DNA from: a bacterium
GTDB taxonomy: Bacteria; Cyanobacteriota; Sericytochromatia; S15B-MN24; UBA4093
Reading direction: 5' to 3'
Assembly: GCA_017744355.1 (NCBI GenBank)
Contig: JAGIBK010000001.1
Span: 1,083,694-1,147,693 of the forward strand
Length of the DNA: 64,000 bases
In this document: one piece after another, positions 24,994 through 33,327 of the stretch
Layout: each line of letters begins with the position of its first letter
Numbering within the stretch: the first letter of the stretch is position 1
The notes under the pieces: generated by a model
What the model saw: the letters and a program-made list of their open reading frames with translations, nothing else
Databases searched by the model: none
What the model was told of the DNA's origin: nothing
Made by a program: the position numbers and the translations under genes

Positions 24994-26401
24994 GGAGCCC
25001 CCCTTGCGCTGTCCCGCGCACGGCGGTGATGGTGAAGCGATAAACGATGGCGCCCTCGCGCTCTTCCTGGGTGATCTCGGGCACCGTGACGGAGGAAAGG
25101 GTGCCCTCGCGTCCCAGGACCTCGGCGAACGAGACCGGCGCGGTGCGAGAAAGGGCATACCCGACGAGGGTCAGCGGCTTGTCGGGTTCTAGCCGCGTCT
25201 CGGTGAGCCATACGTCGGAGGGGATGAGCTCCTGCAGCATGCTGAACAGACGCGCCGACTCCACCGAAGCCTTGAAGGCCTTCTCCTGGAGGTTCTCGGT
25301 CCCGCTCGCGCTGTTTCGCTGCGCAAGCTGGGTCTGCAGCAGTTGCGTCCCCTCCTGGATCCGAGTCAGGGCGTCGCGCTGGGTGCGTAGCTGGCCATCC
25401 AGGTAGATGCTGATTCCGAGCCCGACCCCGAGCAGGCCTGCAGCCGCGAGGATCGCGCCCCATTGGCGGTTGTCGAAGGTACGCTTGGCAACCACCCGCT
25501 CGGGCCCCAGATCAAGGGCGAAGGGGAAGGCGTCGGGGCCGTAGGCCGCAGCGCCGTCGAGGGCCTCCAGGTGCGGGCCGTCCCCGCGCAACGGGCGCGT
25601 TTCGACGTTGAGGTCGGTACGCCCGCGCAGGACCTCCGCGAGCGGCTCGGGCACATCCAAGAGCAGCCAGTCGCGCACGCCCACGTCGAGCAGGCTCCGC
25701 TGCAGCTCCACCAGCGCCTCGTCCAGTACCGTGGTCTCGCCCCGCCGCAGGGCGGCGACGTCCAGGTAGATGCTGCGCCAGTTGGTGAGGCGGCCTTCTT
25801 GCCAGACGGCCACGTCGAGGCCATGCCCCATGGCGCAGATCAAGCCATGGGGAGCCGTGGCCTCGGCAAAGTGCGGCGCGTCGGCGAAGCCGCGCATCAA
25901 GGCGAGCGCGAGCGGCTCCACGCTGGTGACCTCGACGCCGGCCGACGCGCAGACCGCGAGGATCGCATCCACGAAGTCGCGCCTCAGGGCCGCGAAGAGC
26001 AACGAGAGGGTTTCGGGTTCCTGGTTCAGGATGGCGAAGTCGAGCGCAAGCTCCGCCCCGCCGAAAACCCGATAGCGCTCGGCCTCGGTCCGGACCGCAA
26101 GCTTGAGTGCGTCGCGGTCGGGGAGATAGGAGAGCGGCAAAGAAAGCACCCGCATGATCGGGCCATCGAGAGCAACATGCGCCTGCTTGGCCCCACCGAC
26201 CCGGCGGATCGCTTCTCGGATGGCTTCTTCGAGAGCCACGGGATCCCCGAGGACGAAGTGCGCGAAGGGCGAAGCGTCAGCGGGGCCGAGGGCACCGGGC
26301 GGCAACGGGCAAAAGGCCTCGTTCCCACCAGCGACCCCACGCAGGGCGACTCCTTCGGGCGCGATGACGAGAACATGACGTTTAGAGGGCTTCAAGCGCA
26401 T
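24983..26401 (-). CDS. Fused PilM-PilN pilus assembly protein
   Basis: 472 aa. Residues about 1-290 resemble the actin-like PilM/GspL cytoplasmic domain (HVALDGPIMRVLSLPLSYLP, DAILAVCASAGVEVTSVEPL, CAMGHGLDVAVWQEG). Then comes one membrane helix (AILAAAGLLGVGLGISIYL, about 322-340), a coiled coil, and a PilN-like domain (FSMLQELIPSDVWLTETRLE, SFAEVLGREG). PilM and PilN are usually separate proteins joined by a short N-terminal PilN peptide; here one chain carries both, as in GspL. ATG 26401 is preferred over the adjacent GTG 26404; the ribosome-binding site is weak. Divergent from pilB. Confidence 0.75.
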   Translation of the reverse strand: MRLKPSKRHVLVIAPEGVALRGVAGGNEAFCPLPPGALGPADASPFAHFVLGDPVALEEAIREAIRRVGGAKQAHVALDGPIMRVLSLPLSYLPDRDALKLAVRTEAERYRVFGGAELALDFAILNQEPETLSLLFAALRRDFVDAILAVCASAGVEVTSVEPLALALMRGFADAPHFAEATAPHGLICAMGHGLDVAVWQEGRLTNWRSIYLDVAALRRGETTVLDEALVELQRSLLDVGVRDWLLLDVPEPLAEVLRGRTDLNVETRPLRGDGPHLEALDGAAAYGPDAFPFALDLGPERVVAKRTFDNRQWGAILAAAGLLGVGLGISIYLDGQLRTQRDALTRIQEGTQLLQTQLAQRNSASGTENLQEKAFKASVESARLFSMLQELIPSDVWLTETRLEPDKPLTLVGYALSRTAPVSFAEVLGREGTLSSVTVPEITQEEREGAIVYRFTITAVRGTAQGGLHAQ

Positions 26402-26422
26402 CACAGCCGGCTCGGTAAGGGG

Positions 26423-26469
26423 TATACTGCTGATACAGCAAGGTGCATGACAGTGTCATCATACACCTT
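26423..26469. promoter_or_regulatory. Divergent control region with palindrome between PilMN and pilB
   Basis: Perfect palindrome ATGACA-g-TGTCAT (26447-26459) inside a longer imperfect repeat AAGGTG...CACCTT (26440-26445, 26464-26469). A TATACT (26423-26428) is a candidate -10. Its position between divergent operons suggests an operator. The regulator is unknown. Confidence 0.45.
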
Positions 26470-26496
26470 CCCGCCTGACGATTGGGTGAAGATTCG

Positions 26497-28248
26497 ATGG
26501 ATGCTTCCAGACCCCGCTCCCTTCCAAGCATCGGCCGCAAACTGGGCGAACTGCTCGTGGAAGCCGGCCTCGTCGAGTCCGGCCAGATCGACCGCGCCCT
26601 CCAGGAGAGCCGCCAGACGGGCGAACCGCTCGGCAAGATCCTGCTCAAGCGCGCCCTCATCACCGAGGACCAGCTGGGCCACATGCTCAGCGCCCAGGCG
26701 GGGACCGATTACGTCCAGATCGGCGAGCGCGAGTTCAACCCGGACCTGATCGACCTCTTCCCGCAGGAGTTCCTGTCGCGCCACAAGGTGCTGCCCCTGC
26801 GCATCCAGGACGGCAACCTCTACGTGGCCATGGTCCACCCCAACGACGTGGACACCCTGGACGAGATCCGCTTCATCACCGGCCTGAGGCCGAAGCCCCT
26901 CGTCACCACCAGCAAGGAGTTCGACGACGCTTACCAGGCGCTGGTCCGCAGCGTGCAGGGGCAAGTGTCCGACGCGATCGCCTCGATCCGCATGGAGCAC
27001 CGCGAGGAGAGCCAAACCGCCTCCCAGCAGCGCCTCGCCGACGAGATCGCAGTCGAAGACCAGCCGGTCGTGCGCCTGCTCAACTCCATCTTCCACGACG
27101 CGGTCAGCCGCGGGGCGAGCGACGTCCACATCGAGTCGCGCGAGAAGGTGGTGCGGGTCCGCCACCGCATCGACGGCGTGCTGGTGGACGCGACCGATAT
27201 CCCCAAGGACCTGGAGGCCCTCACCCTCTCGCGCCTCAAGATCATGGGCAGCATGGACATCGCCGAAAAGCGCCGCCCCCAGGACGGGCGCAGCCGCATC
27301 TCGGTGGGCGGTCGCCACTACGACCTGCGCATCAACGTCATGCCCAACATCTGGGGCGAGAAGGCCGTCGTCCGGATCCTGCGCCCGGCCATGCTGGTGG
27401 GCGGCTTGGACAACCTCGGCCTCTACCCTGAGCTGCACGCCAAGCTCAAGGCCATGATCGACTCCCCTTACGGCATCGTGCTGGTCACGGGGCCCACCGG
27501 TTCGGGCAAGACCACCACCCTCTACTCGGCCCTCTACGAGCTCAACTCGCCCGATCGCAACCTGCTCACGGTCGAGGACCCGGTCGAATACCCCATGGAG
27601 GGGATCTGCCAGACCCAGGCCAACCCCAAGGCGGGCCTCTCCTTCGCCGACGCCCTGCGCGCCATGCTGCGGCAGGACCCGGACGTCATCATGGTGGGCG
27701 AGATCCGCGACCAGGAGACCCTCAACGCCTCGGTCTTCGCGGCGCTCACGGGCCACCTGGTGCTTTCGACCATCCACACCAACGACGCGGCGAGCACTCC
27801 AAGCCGCATGATGGAGATGGGGCTTCCCGCCTACCTCCTCACCTCGGCCCTGCGCGGCATCATCGCCCAGCGCCTGGTCCGCAAGCTCTGCCCCCACTGC
27901 CGCGAGGCCTACACCCCCGACCCCGCCTCGGTCCCCGAGCCCCTGCGCCGCGGGCGCCTCTACCGCAGCCGCGGCTGCTCGCGCTGCCAGCAGAGCGGGT
28001 TCGTCGGTCGGGTCGGCCTCTTCGAGATCCTCCCCATGACCCACGCGGTCCAGGAGCTCATCAACCAGGGCGCCCCCGCCTACCGCATCCAGGAAGCCGC
28101 CCAGCGTGACGGCATGGAAGGGCTCGCCGAGGACGCCCTGCGCAAGGTCTACGACGGCATCACCACCCCGACCGAGGTCGCACGCGCGCTCGGTGCGCGC
28201 TGGACGGAGACCCTATGCCAACCTACCTCTACCGCGCCGTCGACCTAG
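26497..28248 (+). CDS. pilB: Type IV pilus assembly ATPase PilB / GspE family
   Basis: 583 aa. An N-terminal MshEN/T2SSE-N domain (IGRKLGELLVEAGLVESGQI) precedes the secretion ATPase core: Walker [18 protein letters not shown], Walker B box RQDPDVIMVGEIRDQET, His box LSTIHTNDAASTPSRM, and a zinc tetracysteine CPHC...CSRC. It powers pilin polymerisation. The MshEN fold binds c-di-GMP in several homologues, which fits the GGDEF-like and PilZ-like proteins in this window. ATG 26497 has GGTGA upstream; a TTG at 26482 is possible. It overlaps pilC by 34 nt. Confidence 0.9.
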   Translation: MDASRPRSLPSIGRKLGELLVEAGLVESGQIDRALQESRQTGEPLGKILLKRALITEDQLGHMLSAQAGTDYVQIGEREFNPDLIDLFPQEFLSRHKVLPLRIQDGNLYVAMVHPNDVDTLDEIRFITGLRPKPLVTTSKEFDDAYQALVRSVQGQVSDAIASIRMEHREESQTASQQRLADEIAVEDQPVVRLLNSIFHDAVSRGASDVHIESREKVVRVRHRIDGVLVDATDIPKDLEALTLSRLKIMGSMDIAEKRRPQDGRSRISVGGRHYDLRINVMPNIWGEKAVVRILRPAMLVGGLDNLGLYPELHAKLKAMIDSPYGIVLVTGPTGSGKTTTLYSALYELNSPDRNLLTVEDPVEYPMEGICQTQANPKAGLSFADALRAMLRQDPDVIMVGEIRDQETLNASVFAALTGHLVLSTIHTNDAASTPSRMMEMGLPAYLLTSALRGIIAQRLVRKLCPHCREAYTPDPASVPEPLRRGRLYRSRGCSRCQQSGFVGRVGLFEILPMTHAVQELINQGAPAYRIQEAAQRDGMEGLAEDALRKVYDGITTPTEVARALGARWTETLCQPTSTAPST

Positions 28249-29450
28249 AATCCCAGAAGCAGGTCGAGGGCTCGATCGAAGCCCAGGACGATCGCGAAGC
28301 CCGGGGCGCGCTGCGCTCACGCGGCATTCTGCCGCTGCACATGGCCCCACTCGAGGGCGAAGCCCCTGCTCCCGCCTGGCTGACGCGCGTCGTCGAAATC
28401 GCGACCTACCGCCCAGTCAAGGGCGGCGAGCTCTCCATCTTCATCCAGCAGCTGGCGGCGCTCATCGACGCGGGCCTGCCCATCGTCGAGGTCATGGTGA
28501 TCCTGGAAGACCAGGTCAGCAACCCGACCCTGCGCGCGGCGATCGCCGAGATCCGCAAGGATCTGCTCGGCGGCACGATGCTCAGCGAAGCCCTCGCGCG
28601 CCACCCCCGCGTCTTCTCGCCGCTGTTCGTGAACCTGGCCCAGGCGGGCGAGGTGAGCGGCGCTCTGAGCATCATGCTCTCGCGCCTGGCCGAGACCACC
28701 GAGAAGAACCTCGAGATCGAGCGCAAGGTGCGCTCGGCCCTCACTTACCCGGCGATCCTCGCAGTGACCCTGTGCCTGGTGGTCGGGGTCATGATGGCCT
28801 TCGTGGTGCCGACCTTCGAGACCATGTATCAGAAGGCCCACAACCAGCTGCCCATCCCGACGCAGATCCTGCTCGGCATCAGCCACGGCCTGCGCGAGCA
28901 CGGCGGGATGGTGCTCCTCTTTGTCGTCTTTGTCGGGATGGCGTACACCTGGTTCAGCCGGACCGAGGTCGGACGCCTACTGGTGGATCGGCTCTGGCTA
29001 CGCCTGCCGGTGATCGGGCAGCTCATGGTCGAGCAGAGCGCCAACACCTTCACCCGCGCCTTTGCGACCGTGTACGGGGCCGGCATCCCCATCATCGGTG
29101 CGCTGGATAACTGTCGACGCATCGTCCGAAACCAGGCCATCCATGACGTGCTCGCCCAAGCCGAAGAGGGCGTCAAAGCGGGCAACAGCCTCTCATCCGG
29201 CCTGATCGGCACCCCTTACTTCCCACGGGTCCTGGCCCAGATGATCGCCGTGGGCGAATCCTCGGGGCGCATCGAAGAGCTCGCCGCCAAGGGCGTATCC
29301 TTCTCGGACCGGGAGATCGACTTCAAGATCAAGCAGCTGACCGCCATGATGGAGCCTGCCATGACGATCGTCATGGGCCTCATCGTGGGCTTCATCGCGC
29401 TTGCGCTTTACCTTCCCATGTTCGACCTTCCGAGCCTCCTGAAGAACTGA
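28215..29450 (+). CDS. pilC: Type IV pilus inner-membrane platform protein PilC / GspF family
   Basis: 411 aa. Two repeated T2SSF domains: first FIQQLAALIDAGLPIVEVMV, second NTFTRAFATVYGAGIPIIGA. Three membrane segments at about 170-190, 220-240 and 375-400 end in YLPMFDLPSLLKN. The N-terminus PTYLYRAVDLESQKQVEGSI is typical. It is the rotor-like platform on which PilB acts. The start lies inside pilB, so the two are coupled. A long perfect hairpin follows. Confidence 0.92.
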   Translation: MPTYLYRAVDLESQKQVEGSIEAQDDREARGALRSRGILPLHMAPLEGEAPAPAWLTRVVEIATYRPVKGGELSIFIQQLAALIDAGLPIVEVMVILEDQVSNPTLRAAIAEIRKDLLGGTMLSEALARHPRVFSPLFVNLAQAGEVSGALSIMLSRLAETTEKNLEIERKVRSALTYPAILAVTLCLVVGVMMAFVVPTFETMYQKAHNQLPIPTQILLGISHGLREHGGMVLLFVVFVGMAYTWFSRTEVGRLLVDRLWLRLPVIGQLMVEQSANTFTRAFATVYGAGIPIIGALDNCRRIVRNQAIHDVLAQAEEGVKAGNSLSSGLIGTPYFPRVLAQMIAVGESSGRIEELAAKGVSFSDREIDFKIKQLTAMMEPAMTIVMGLIVGFIALALYLPMFDLPSLLKN

Positions 29451-29467
29451 GCGACATCGGGCAAAAT

Positions 29468-29509
29468 GCCAAACACCCCGTTCGCCGCGTGGCGAACGGG
29501 GTGTTTGGC
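29468..29509. terminator. Bidirectional terminator between pilC and the secretin gene
   Basis: Perfect 19-bp stem (29468-29486 with 29491-29509, 4-nt loop). ATTTTGC follows on the minus strand; the plus side lacks a T tract. Confidence 0.7.
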
Positions 29510-29517
29510 GATCAGGC

Positions 29518-31191
29518 TCAGTCCAAGAGGACCTTGGGGGTCACGACGATCATCAGCTCGGTCTGAGACTGCTGGTTACTCGTGCTGCTGAACAGGTGCC
29601 CCAAGAGGGGGATGTCCCCGAGGATTGGGAACTTGTTGCGCGTCGAGATGGTGTTGGTCTGCGTCAGACCGCCCAACGCGAGGGTCGCGCCGGACTTGAT
29701 GGTGACCTGCTGTGCGATGAGCTCGCGGCGGCTCAAGAGCGAGAGGGTGTTGTTGAAGGAATCCTTCTGGGTCTCGCGGACCGACGAGACCGACGGGTGA
29801 AGGCGCAGCGTCACCGTGCCGTCTTCACCAATCTTCGGCAGGATGTTGAGGGTGACCCCGGCGTTCCCATAAATGGGCTCGGCGATGATCAGGCCCGGCG
29901 TTGCCGTGGGGTTGCCGGTGAGGTTGGGGTTGGATATCTTCATCCCCTTGATCACCTCGTCCACGATGTTGATCTGGCTCTCGGAGTTGTCAGTGGCGAG
30001 GATGGTCGGGTGGGCGAGCAGCTTGGCTTGCTTGCTCTGCACCATGGCGTTCAGCTTGGCACGAAAGACGCTCGTCAGGTTCGCTGAGGGATCGTAATTG
30101 ATCGTCAGACCCGGGTTCGCGCCCGTGGGGTCGAACGAGGCCCCGACCGGGTTCTGGCCGCCGCTCAGGGTCGTACCGAGCTCCAGGGCTTGGCGGCTGC
30201 CGGTCTCGATGACCTCGACCTCGATGGCAACCTGCTTGAGGCGCCGATCGAGCTGGGGAATGACCTCATCAGCGATCGCGAGGGTCTCGGGCGAGCCCAG
30301 GACGATGACCGAGTTGCTACGGCTGTCGGGCACCGCCACCGAGTCCTTGGCCTCGACCTGGACGGTCTGACTCTGGAGCTTGCGGTGACGAACCACCGAC
30401 GCCGTATCGCTCAGCTCGGTCCCCGAGCCGGTGCTGACCCCGCCTTGCCCCTCGGTCACGGTCTCAGCCTCGACGTTCAGGTTCTCGGTCTCAGTGGCCT
30501 TGTTGCCGTTGTTGAAGACCGTGGCGTTGAGCAGGGCGGCGACCTGAACGGCGTTGGCATGGCTCAACTTGTAGATGCGGCGATCGCGGGGCTTGTCGAG
30601 CGAAGCGATGGTGCGCTCGGCAAGCACGAGGTCCGCGGGCGCCCCCACCACCAGCACCGAGTTGGTGCGGGGATCCGCCTTGGCGAGCTCCATCTGCTGG
30701 CCCACCTGGTTGGTATTGGTCTGAGCCCCGACGTAGGGCCGGGTCAGCACCGAGGAGTTGAGGAACTCGGCGATACGCTTTGCGCTCGCATAGCGCAGGG
30801 TGAAGACCCGCGATCCGCTCGAGAGCAGGCCTCGCTCGAAGGCCTGCTTACGCCCGACCACCGCGAGCACGCTCCCCTGCTTGAAGGCCTGAAGCCCGCC
30901 CATGGCGAGCAGGGACTGGAGGGCATCGCCCAGGCGCACGTCCTTGAGATCCAGGTTCACCGCCTGCGGCAAGTCGTCCTCGACCACGACGTTGAGGCGG
31001 CCCTTCTGGGCGACCAGACGGATGGCGTCCTTGAGCGGCAGGTTCGCGATCGACACCGAGATGGTCCGCTCGAAGGCGCCTCCCTTGAGCACCATCGGAT
31101 CCTCGGTCGGAACCGCGAAAGCCGGCGCCGTGAGGGTGATGCCGAGCGAGAGGGCACAAGCAAGACGGGTGGTGGCCAGGTAGGTGGACAT
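29518..31191 (-). CDS. pilQ: Secretin of the type IV pilus / type II secretion superfamily (PilQ/GspD-like)
   Basis: 557 aa. Signal peptide cleaved after ALSLGITLTAPAFA. STN/N0-like region (SIANLPLKDAIRLVAQKGRL, NVVVEDDLPQAVNLDLKDV), two N1/NHN repeats (VFTLRYASAKRIAEFLNSSV, IYKLSHANAVQVAALLNATV), then the C-terminal secretin barrel (QAKLLAHPTILATDNSESQI, GNAGVTLNILPKIGEDGTVT, TNTISTRNKFPILGDIPLLG). It forms the outer-membrane gate through which the pilus passes. AGGAG lies 7 nt before the ATG. It follows the PilP-like gene by 9 nt on the same strand. Confidence 0.9.
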   Translation of the reverse strand: MSTYLATTRLACALSLGITLTAPAFAVPTEDPMVLKGGAFERTISVSIANLPLKDAIRLVAQKGRLNVVVEDDLPQAVNLDLKDVRLGDALQSLLAMGGLQAFKQGSVLAVVGRKQAFERGLLSSGSRVFTLRYASAKRIAEFLNSSVLTRPYVGAQTNTNQVGQQMELAKADPRTNSVLVVGAPADLVLAERTIASLDKPRDRRIYKLSHANAVQVAALLNATVFNNGNKATETENLNVEAETVTEGQGGVSTGSGTELSDTASVVRHRKLQSQTVQVEAKDSVAVPDSRSNSVIVLGSPETLAIADEVIPQLDRRLKQVAIEVEVIETGSRQALELGTTLSGGQNPVGASFDPTGANPGLTINYDPSANLTSVFRAKLNAMVQSKQAKLLAHPTILATDNSESQINIVDEVIKGMKISNPNLTGNPTATPGLIIAEPIYGNAGVTLNILPKIGEDGTVTLRLHPSVSSVRETQKDSFNNTLSLLSRRELIAQQVTIKSGATLALGGLTQTNTISTRNKFPILGDIPLLGHLFSSTSNQQSQTELMIVVTPKVLLD

Positions 31192-31200
31192 GAAGGGCTC

Positions 31201-31656
31201 CTAGGAGGTGGGAAGGCGCTTGGTCAGAAGGCGGCCGTTCTTGCGCAGCACAATGCGGTCGCTTGCGATCGAGACGAGGGTCGCGCCCGCCACGCGATCG
31301 CCGACGCGCAGAAGGCGCAGCTGGCCGGCGATGCGCATAGCCGCGAGGGCCTCGTCGTCGTCGTACGCAACCCCTCTGAACTCCACGTCGGCAAGATCCG
31401 ACTGGCTCCGAGGTGCGGCTGAAGGCAAGGCAATGGTCGGCAGAGGCGGTGCGGCTGAGAGGGGCGGGATGCCCGGCTCGACTCGGCGCGCGCCGATGAG
31501 CGGGCGAAACGGATTCTTGCGGCCGAGCACGACACTCCCAGCGACCGAGGGAATTTCGGGTTCCGGAACAGCAAGCGCCGAGGTCTGCGCTGTGAGCAGC
31601 ATGAGCGTCATGCTCAACGTGATCATTTTTTTCAAGGGACCCACCGTGCCGAACAT
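31201..31656 (-). CDS. PilP/GspC-like periplasmic linker protein
   Basis: 151 aa. Signal peptide (KKMITLSMTLMLLTAQTSALA). GRKNPFRPLIGARR resembles the (K/R)-NPF-x-P motif of PilP. A Pro-rich linker leads to a small beta domain (VEFRGVAYDDDEALAAMRIA, RVGDRVAGATLVSIASDRIV), the homology-region fold shared by PilP and GspC. It would connect the PilNO ring to the secretin encoded next. The start is uncertain: ATG 31656 gives the most complete signal peptide with its basic N-region; an internal ATG exists 30 nt later. Confidence 0.65.
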   Translation of the reverse strand: MFGTVGPLKKMITLSMTLMLLTAQTSALAVPEPEIPSVAGSVVLGRKNPFRPLIGARRVEPGIPPLSAAPPLPTIALPSAAPRSQSDLADVEFRGVAYDDDEALAAMRIAGQLRLLRVGDRVAGATLVSIASDRIVLRKNGRLLTKRLPTS

Positions 31657-32142
31657 CTCCGTGCCTGCCTCACCCGCCTACGTACATGAAATCATCGTCA
31701 AGAATGTGAAGACTTCGACAAGAACTCAAGAAAGCGTAAATTTCTCTCATCTTACCCGAGGGAGCTGAAGAAAAGCCTTAACAAGACAAGTTCTTAACAC
31801 GATTGAGATGAAATTATCACCCTCTAGAGAACCACTTCAAAAATCAGCGCTTTCCCTTGCTTGATGGAAGCAGGATCAGCGAATCGCAGGATGGCAATTT
31901 CAATCAAATAGGGGGCCAGCACCTAAAAAAATAGAGGGTAAACCCCCTATTCGAAAATACGCCGCGGTGGTAGTTTTTCTTCGGATAGTCAGACGCAGCT
32001 TGCGTATTAATTACGTAAGCTGAGGAAAATTAAGGAAAAATTCAGATTCAGAGCGTATGATTCGGCTCGGTTCCGGCTCCTCGGCCGGCAAGAACGGAAG
32101 CGTTCCAGAGTCTTTTCGGGCGACAGGAGGCCCGCACGACCA
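31657..32142. other. 486-bp AT-rich divergent intergenic region before the pilin operon
   Basis: No gene is seen. Markedly AT-richer than its surroundings. It holds two inverted repeats. One is AATAGGGGG...CCCCCTATT (31907-31915 with 31943-31951, 27-nt loop). The other is CAGCTTGCGTA-TTAAT-TACGTAAGCTG (31996-32006 with 32012-32022, one G-T wobble). AGGAGG at 32126-32131 is the pilin ribosome-binding site. Promoters for both the PilP-secretin unit and the pilin operon should be here, and the repeats could be operators or a structured leader. Confidence 0.6.
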
Positions 32143-32499
32143 ATGAAGAATTTGATGAGCCACAAGAAGGCGCAGCGCGGTTTCACCCTGATCGAGCTTG
32201 CGATCATCATCGCCGTCCTCGGCATCCTGGGCGCGGTTGGCGCCGTCAAGATCGCCTCGATGAACGAGGATGCCAAGAAGGCGGGCGAGCTGACCGCCGT
32301 CAGCAATGCGCGCTCGGCCCTTGCAATGGCCGTCGCAAAGGCTAATGGTGCAAAAGTTACTCCGACCAACGTCGCGGACAACATGGACGGCACCACCGCC
32401 GTCTCCGGGGTGGACATCACCTGGGGCAAGTACAAGGTCACCCTCACGGGTAGCCAGACCGACGTGACGGGCGTTGCGACCGCTTCTTACACCCCCTAA
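32143..32499 (+). CDS. Type IV pilin (prepilin)
   Basis: 118 aa. A short basic leader MKNLMSHKKAQRG is followed by FTLIELAIIIAVLGILGAVG. Prepilin peptidase would cut after the Gly and methylate Phe1; Glu5 is present. The globular part is small and Ala/Thr/Val-rich with no Cys pair, so it is a compact pilin or a GspG-like major subunit. AGGAGG is about 11 nt upstream. First gene of the pilin operon and probably its main subunit. Confidence 0.88.
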   Translation: MKNLMSHKKAQRGFTLIELAIIIAVLGILGAVGAVKIASMNEDAKKAGELTAVSNARSALAMAVAKANGAKVTPTNVADNMDGTTAVSGVDITWGKYKVTLTGSQTDVTGVATASYTP

Positions 32500-32536
32500 T
32501 ACCGGCTTCCCGATAGCCTGCTGAAGAGGGTGAATC

Positions 32537-32950
32537 TTGCGATTGCCAACGCGCAGCGGCGATTCACACGGAAGACAGCATCAGAAGGGCTCGATCCTTC
32601 TGATGCTGTCCCTTATTGTGTTCGTCTTCATGTCCGCCTCGGTAGCGCTCGCCTCTGCGCAGCTCGTTCATGCCAAAGCGACACAAGCCCAGTACAGCAA
32701 ATTCCTGGCACAAATGGCGGCCGAAGCCGGGGTCTACGCCTCCTTTAACGCCACCCAGAGCCTCAACCCCACTGAGCTGGACAGAGGAAATGGTCGCATC
32801 ATCCGATACGAGACACGCATCTTGGGATCTTCACCCACATTTGGGATCCAGAGCACCGGCTCGGTGACCGTGCACGACTTCACCTACATCAGCATCATCC
32901 AGGCGACGGCGAGCAACGGCATCATCACGCAGTGGAGCTACGGCTCATGA
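32537..32950 (+). CDS. PilX-like minor pilus protein
   Basis: 137 aa, TTG start with GAGGGTG about 5 nt upstream. A basic polar N-terminus (MRLPTRSGDSHGRQHQKG), a membrane helix SILLMLSLIVFVFMSASVAL, then a Gln/Ala-rich helix (HAKATQAQYSKFLAQMAAEA) as in PilX N-terminal domains, where the consensus is QKGSxLLxxLxxL. There is no Glu5. It lies between the pilin and the pseudopilins, overlapping the next start by 4 nt (ATGA). Confidence 0.65.
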   Translation: MRLPTRSGDSHGRQHQKGSILLMLSLIVFVFMSASVALASAQLVHAKATQAQYSKFLAQMAAEAGVYASFNATQSLNPTELDRGNGRIIRYETRILGSSPTFGIQSTGSVTVHDFTYISIIQATASNGIITQWSYGS

Positions 32951-33327
32951 GGTGGCGTCATCACGCGGGCTTTACGCTTGTCGAAGTCTCAATCGCCATC
33001 GCCATTATCACCATCGCCTTGGTCCCGGCCACCATCATGCGCCTCAAGGCCGCGCAGGCCAACGTAGCGATCGAAGAGCGCGAGAAGTTCGCCATCCTGG
33101 TACAGCGCCTGCTCGAAACCAGGGTGCGTGCCGTACCATTCGCCGCACTCACGAGCGTCAGTGGCGTGAACGATCCCGACACGAACTTGAAATACGACAT
33201 CGCCTTTTCGCAATACGCCACTCCCTCGCCTTCCATCAACAAGGTCACGATCACGGTCTATCCCTCTAACTCCGCCATCCCGATCGATCGCCTCGTGACC
33301 CTCGTCGCAAAAGAGGCTACCCCGTGA
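32947..33327 (+). CDS. Type IV prepilin-like protein (minor pseudopilin)
   Basis: 126 aa. Leader MRWRHHAG, then FTLVEVSIAIAIITIALVPA: class III signal with Glu5. The C-terminal part (YDIAFSQYATPSPSINKVTI) is a small beta domain like PilV/GspI. ATG 32947 overlaps the previous TGA, with GGAG upstream. It overlaps the next GTG by 4 nt, so the three are translated as a coupled set. Confidence 0.8.
   Translation: MRWRHHAGFTLVEVSIAIAIITIALVPATIMRLKAAQANVAIEEREKFAILVQRLLETRVRAVPFAALTSVSGVNDPDTNLKYDIAFSQYATPSPSINKVTITVYPSNSAIPIDRLVTLVAKEATP

Noticed and set aside
26401..28044. 547-codon minus-strand frame opposite pilB
   Set aside because: Shadow frame produced by high GC3. pilB has all Walker and His-box motifs.
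31907..31951. c-di-GMP (GEMM) riboswitch before the pilin operon
   Set aside because: The conserved GEMM core sequences are not present; only a simple inverted repeat is seen.
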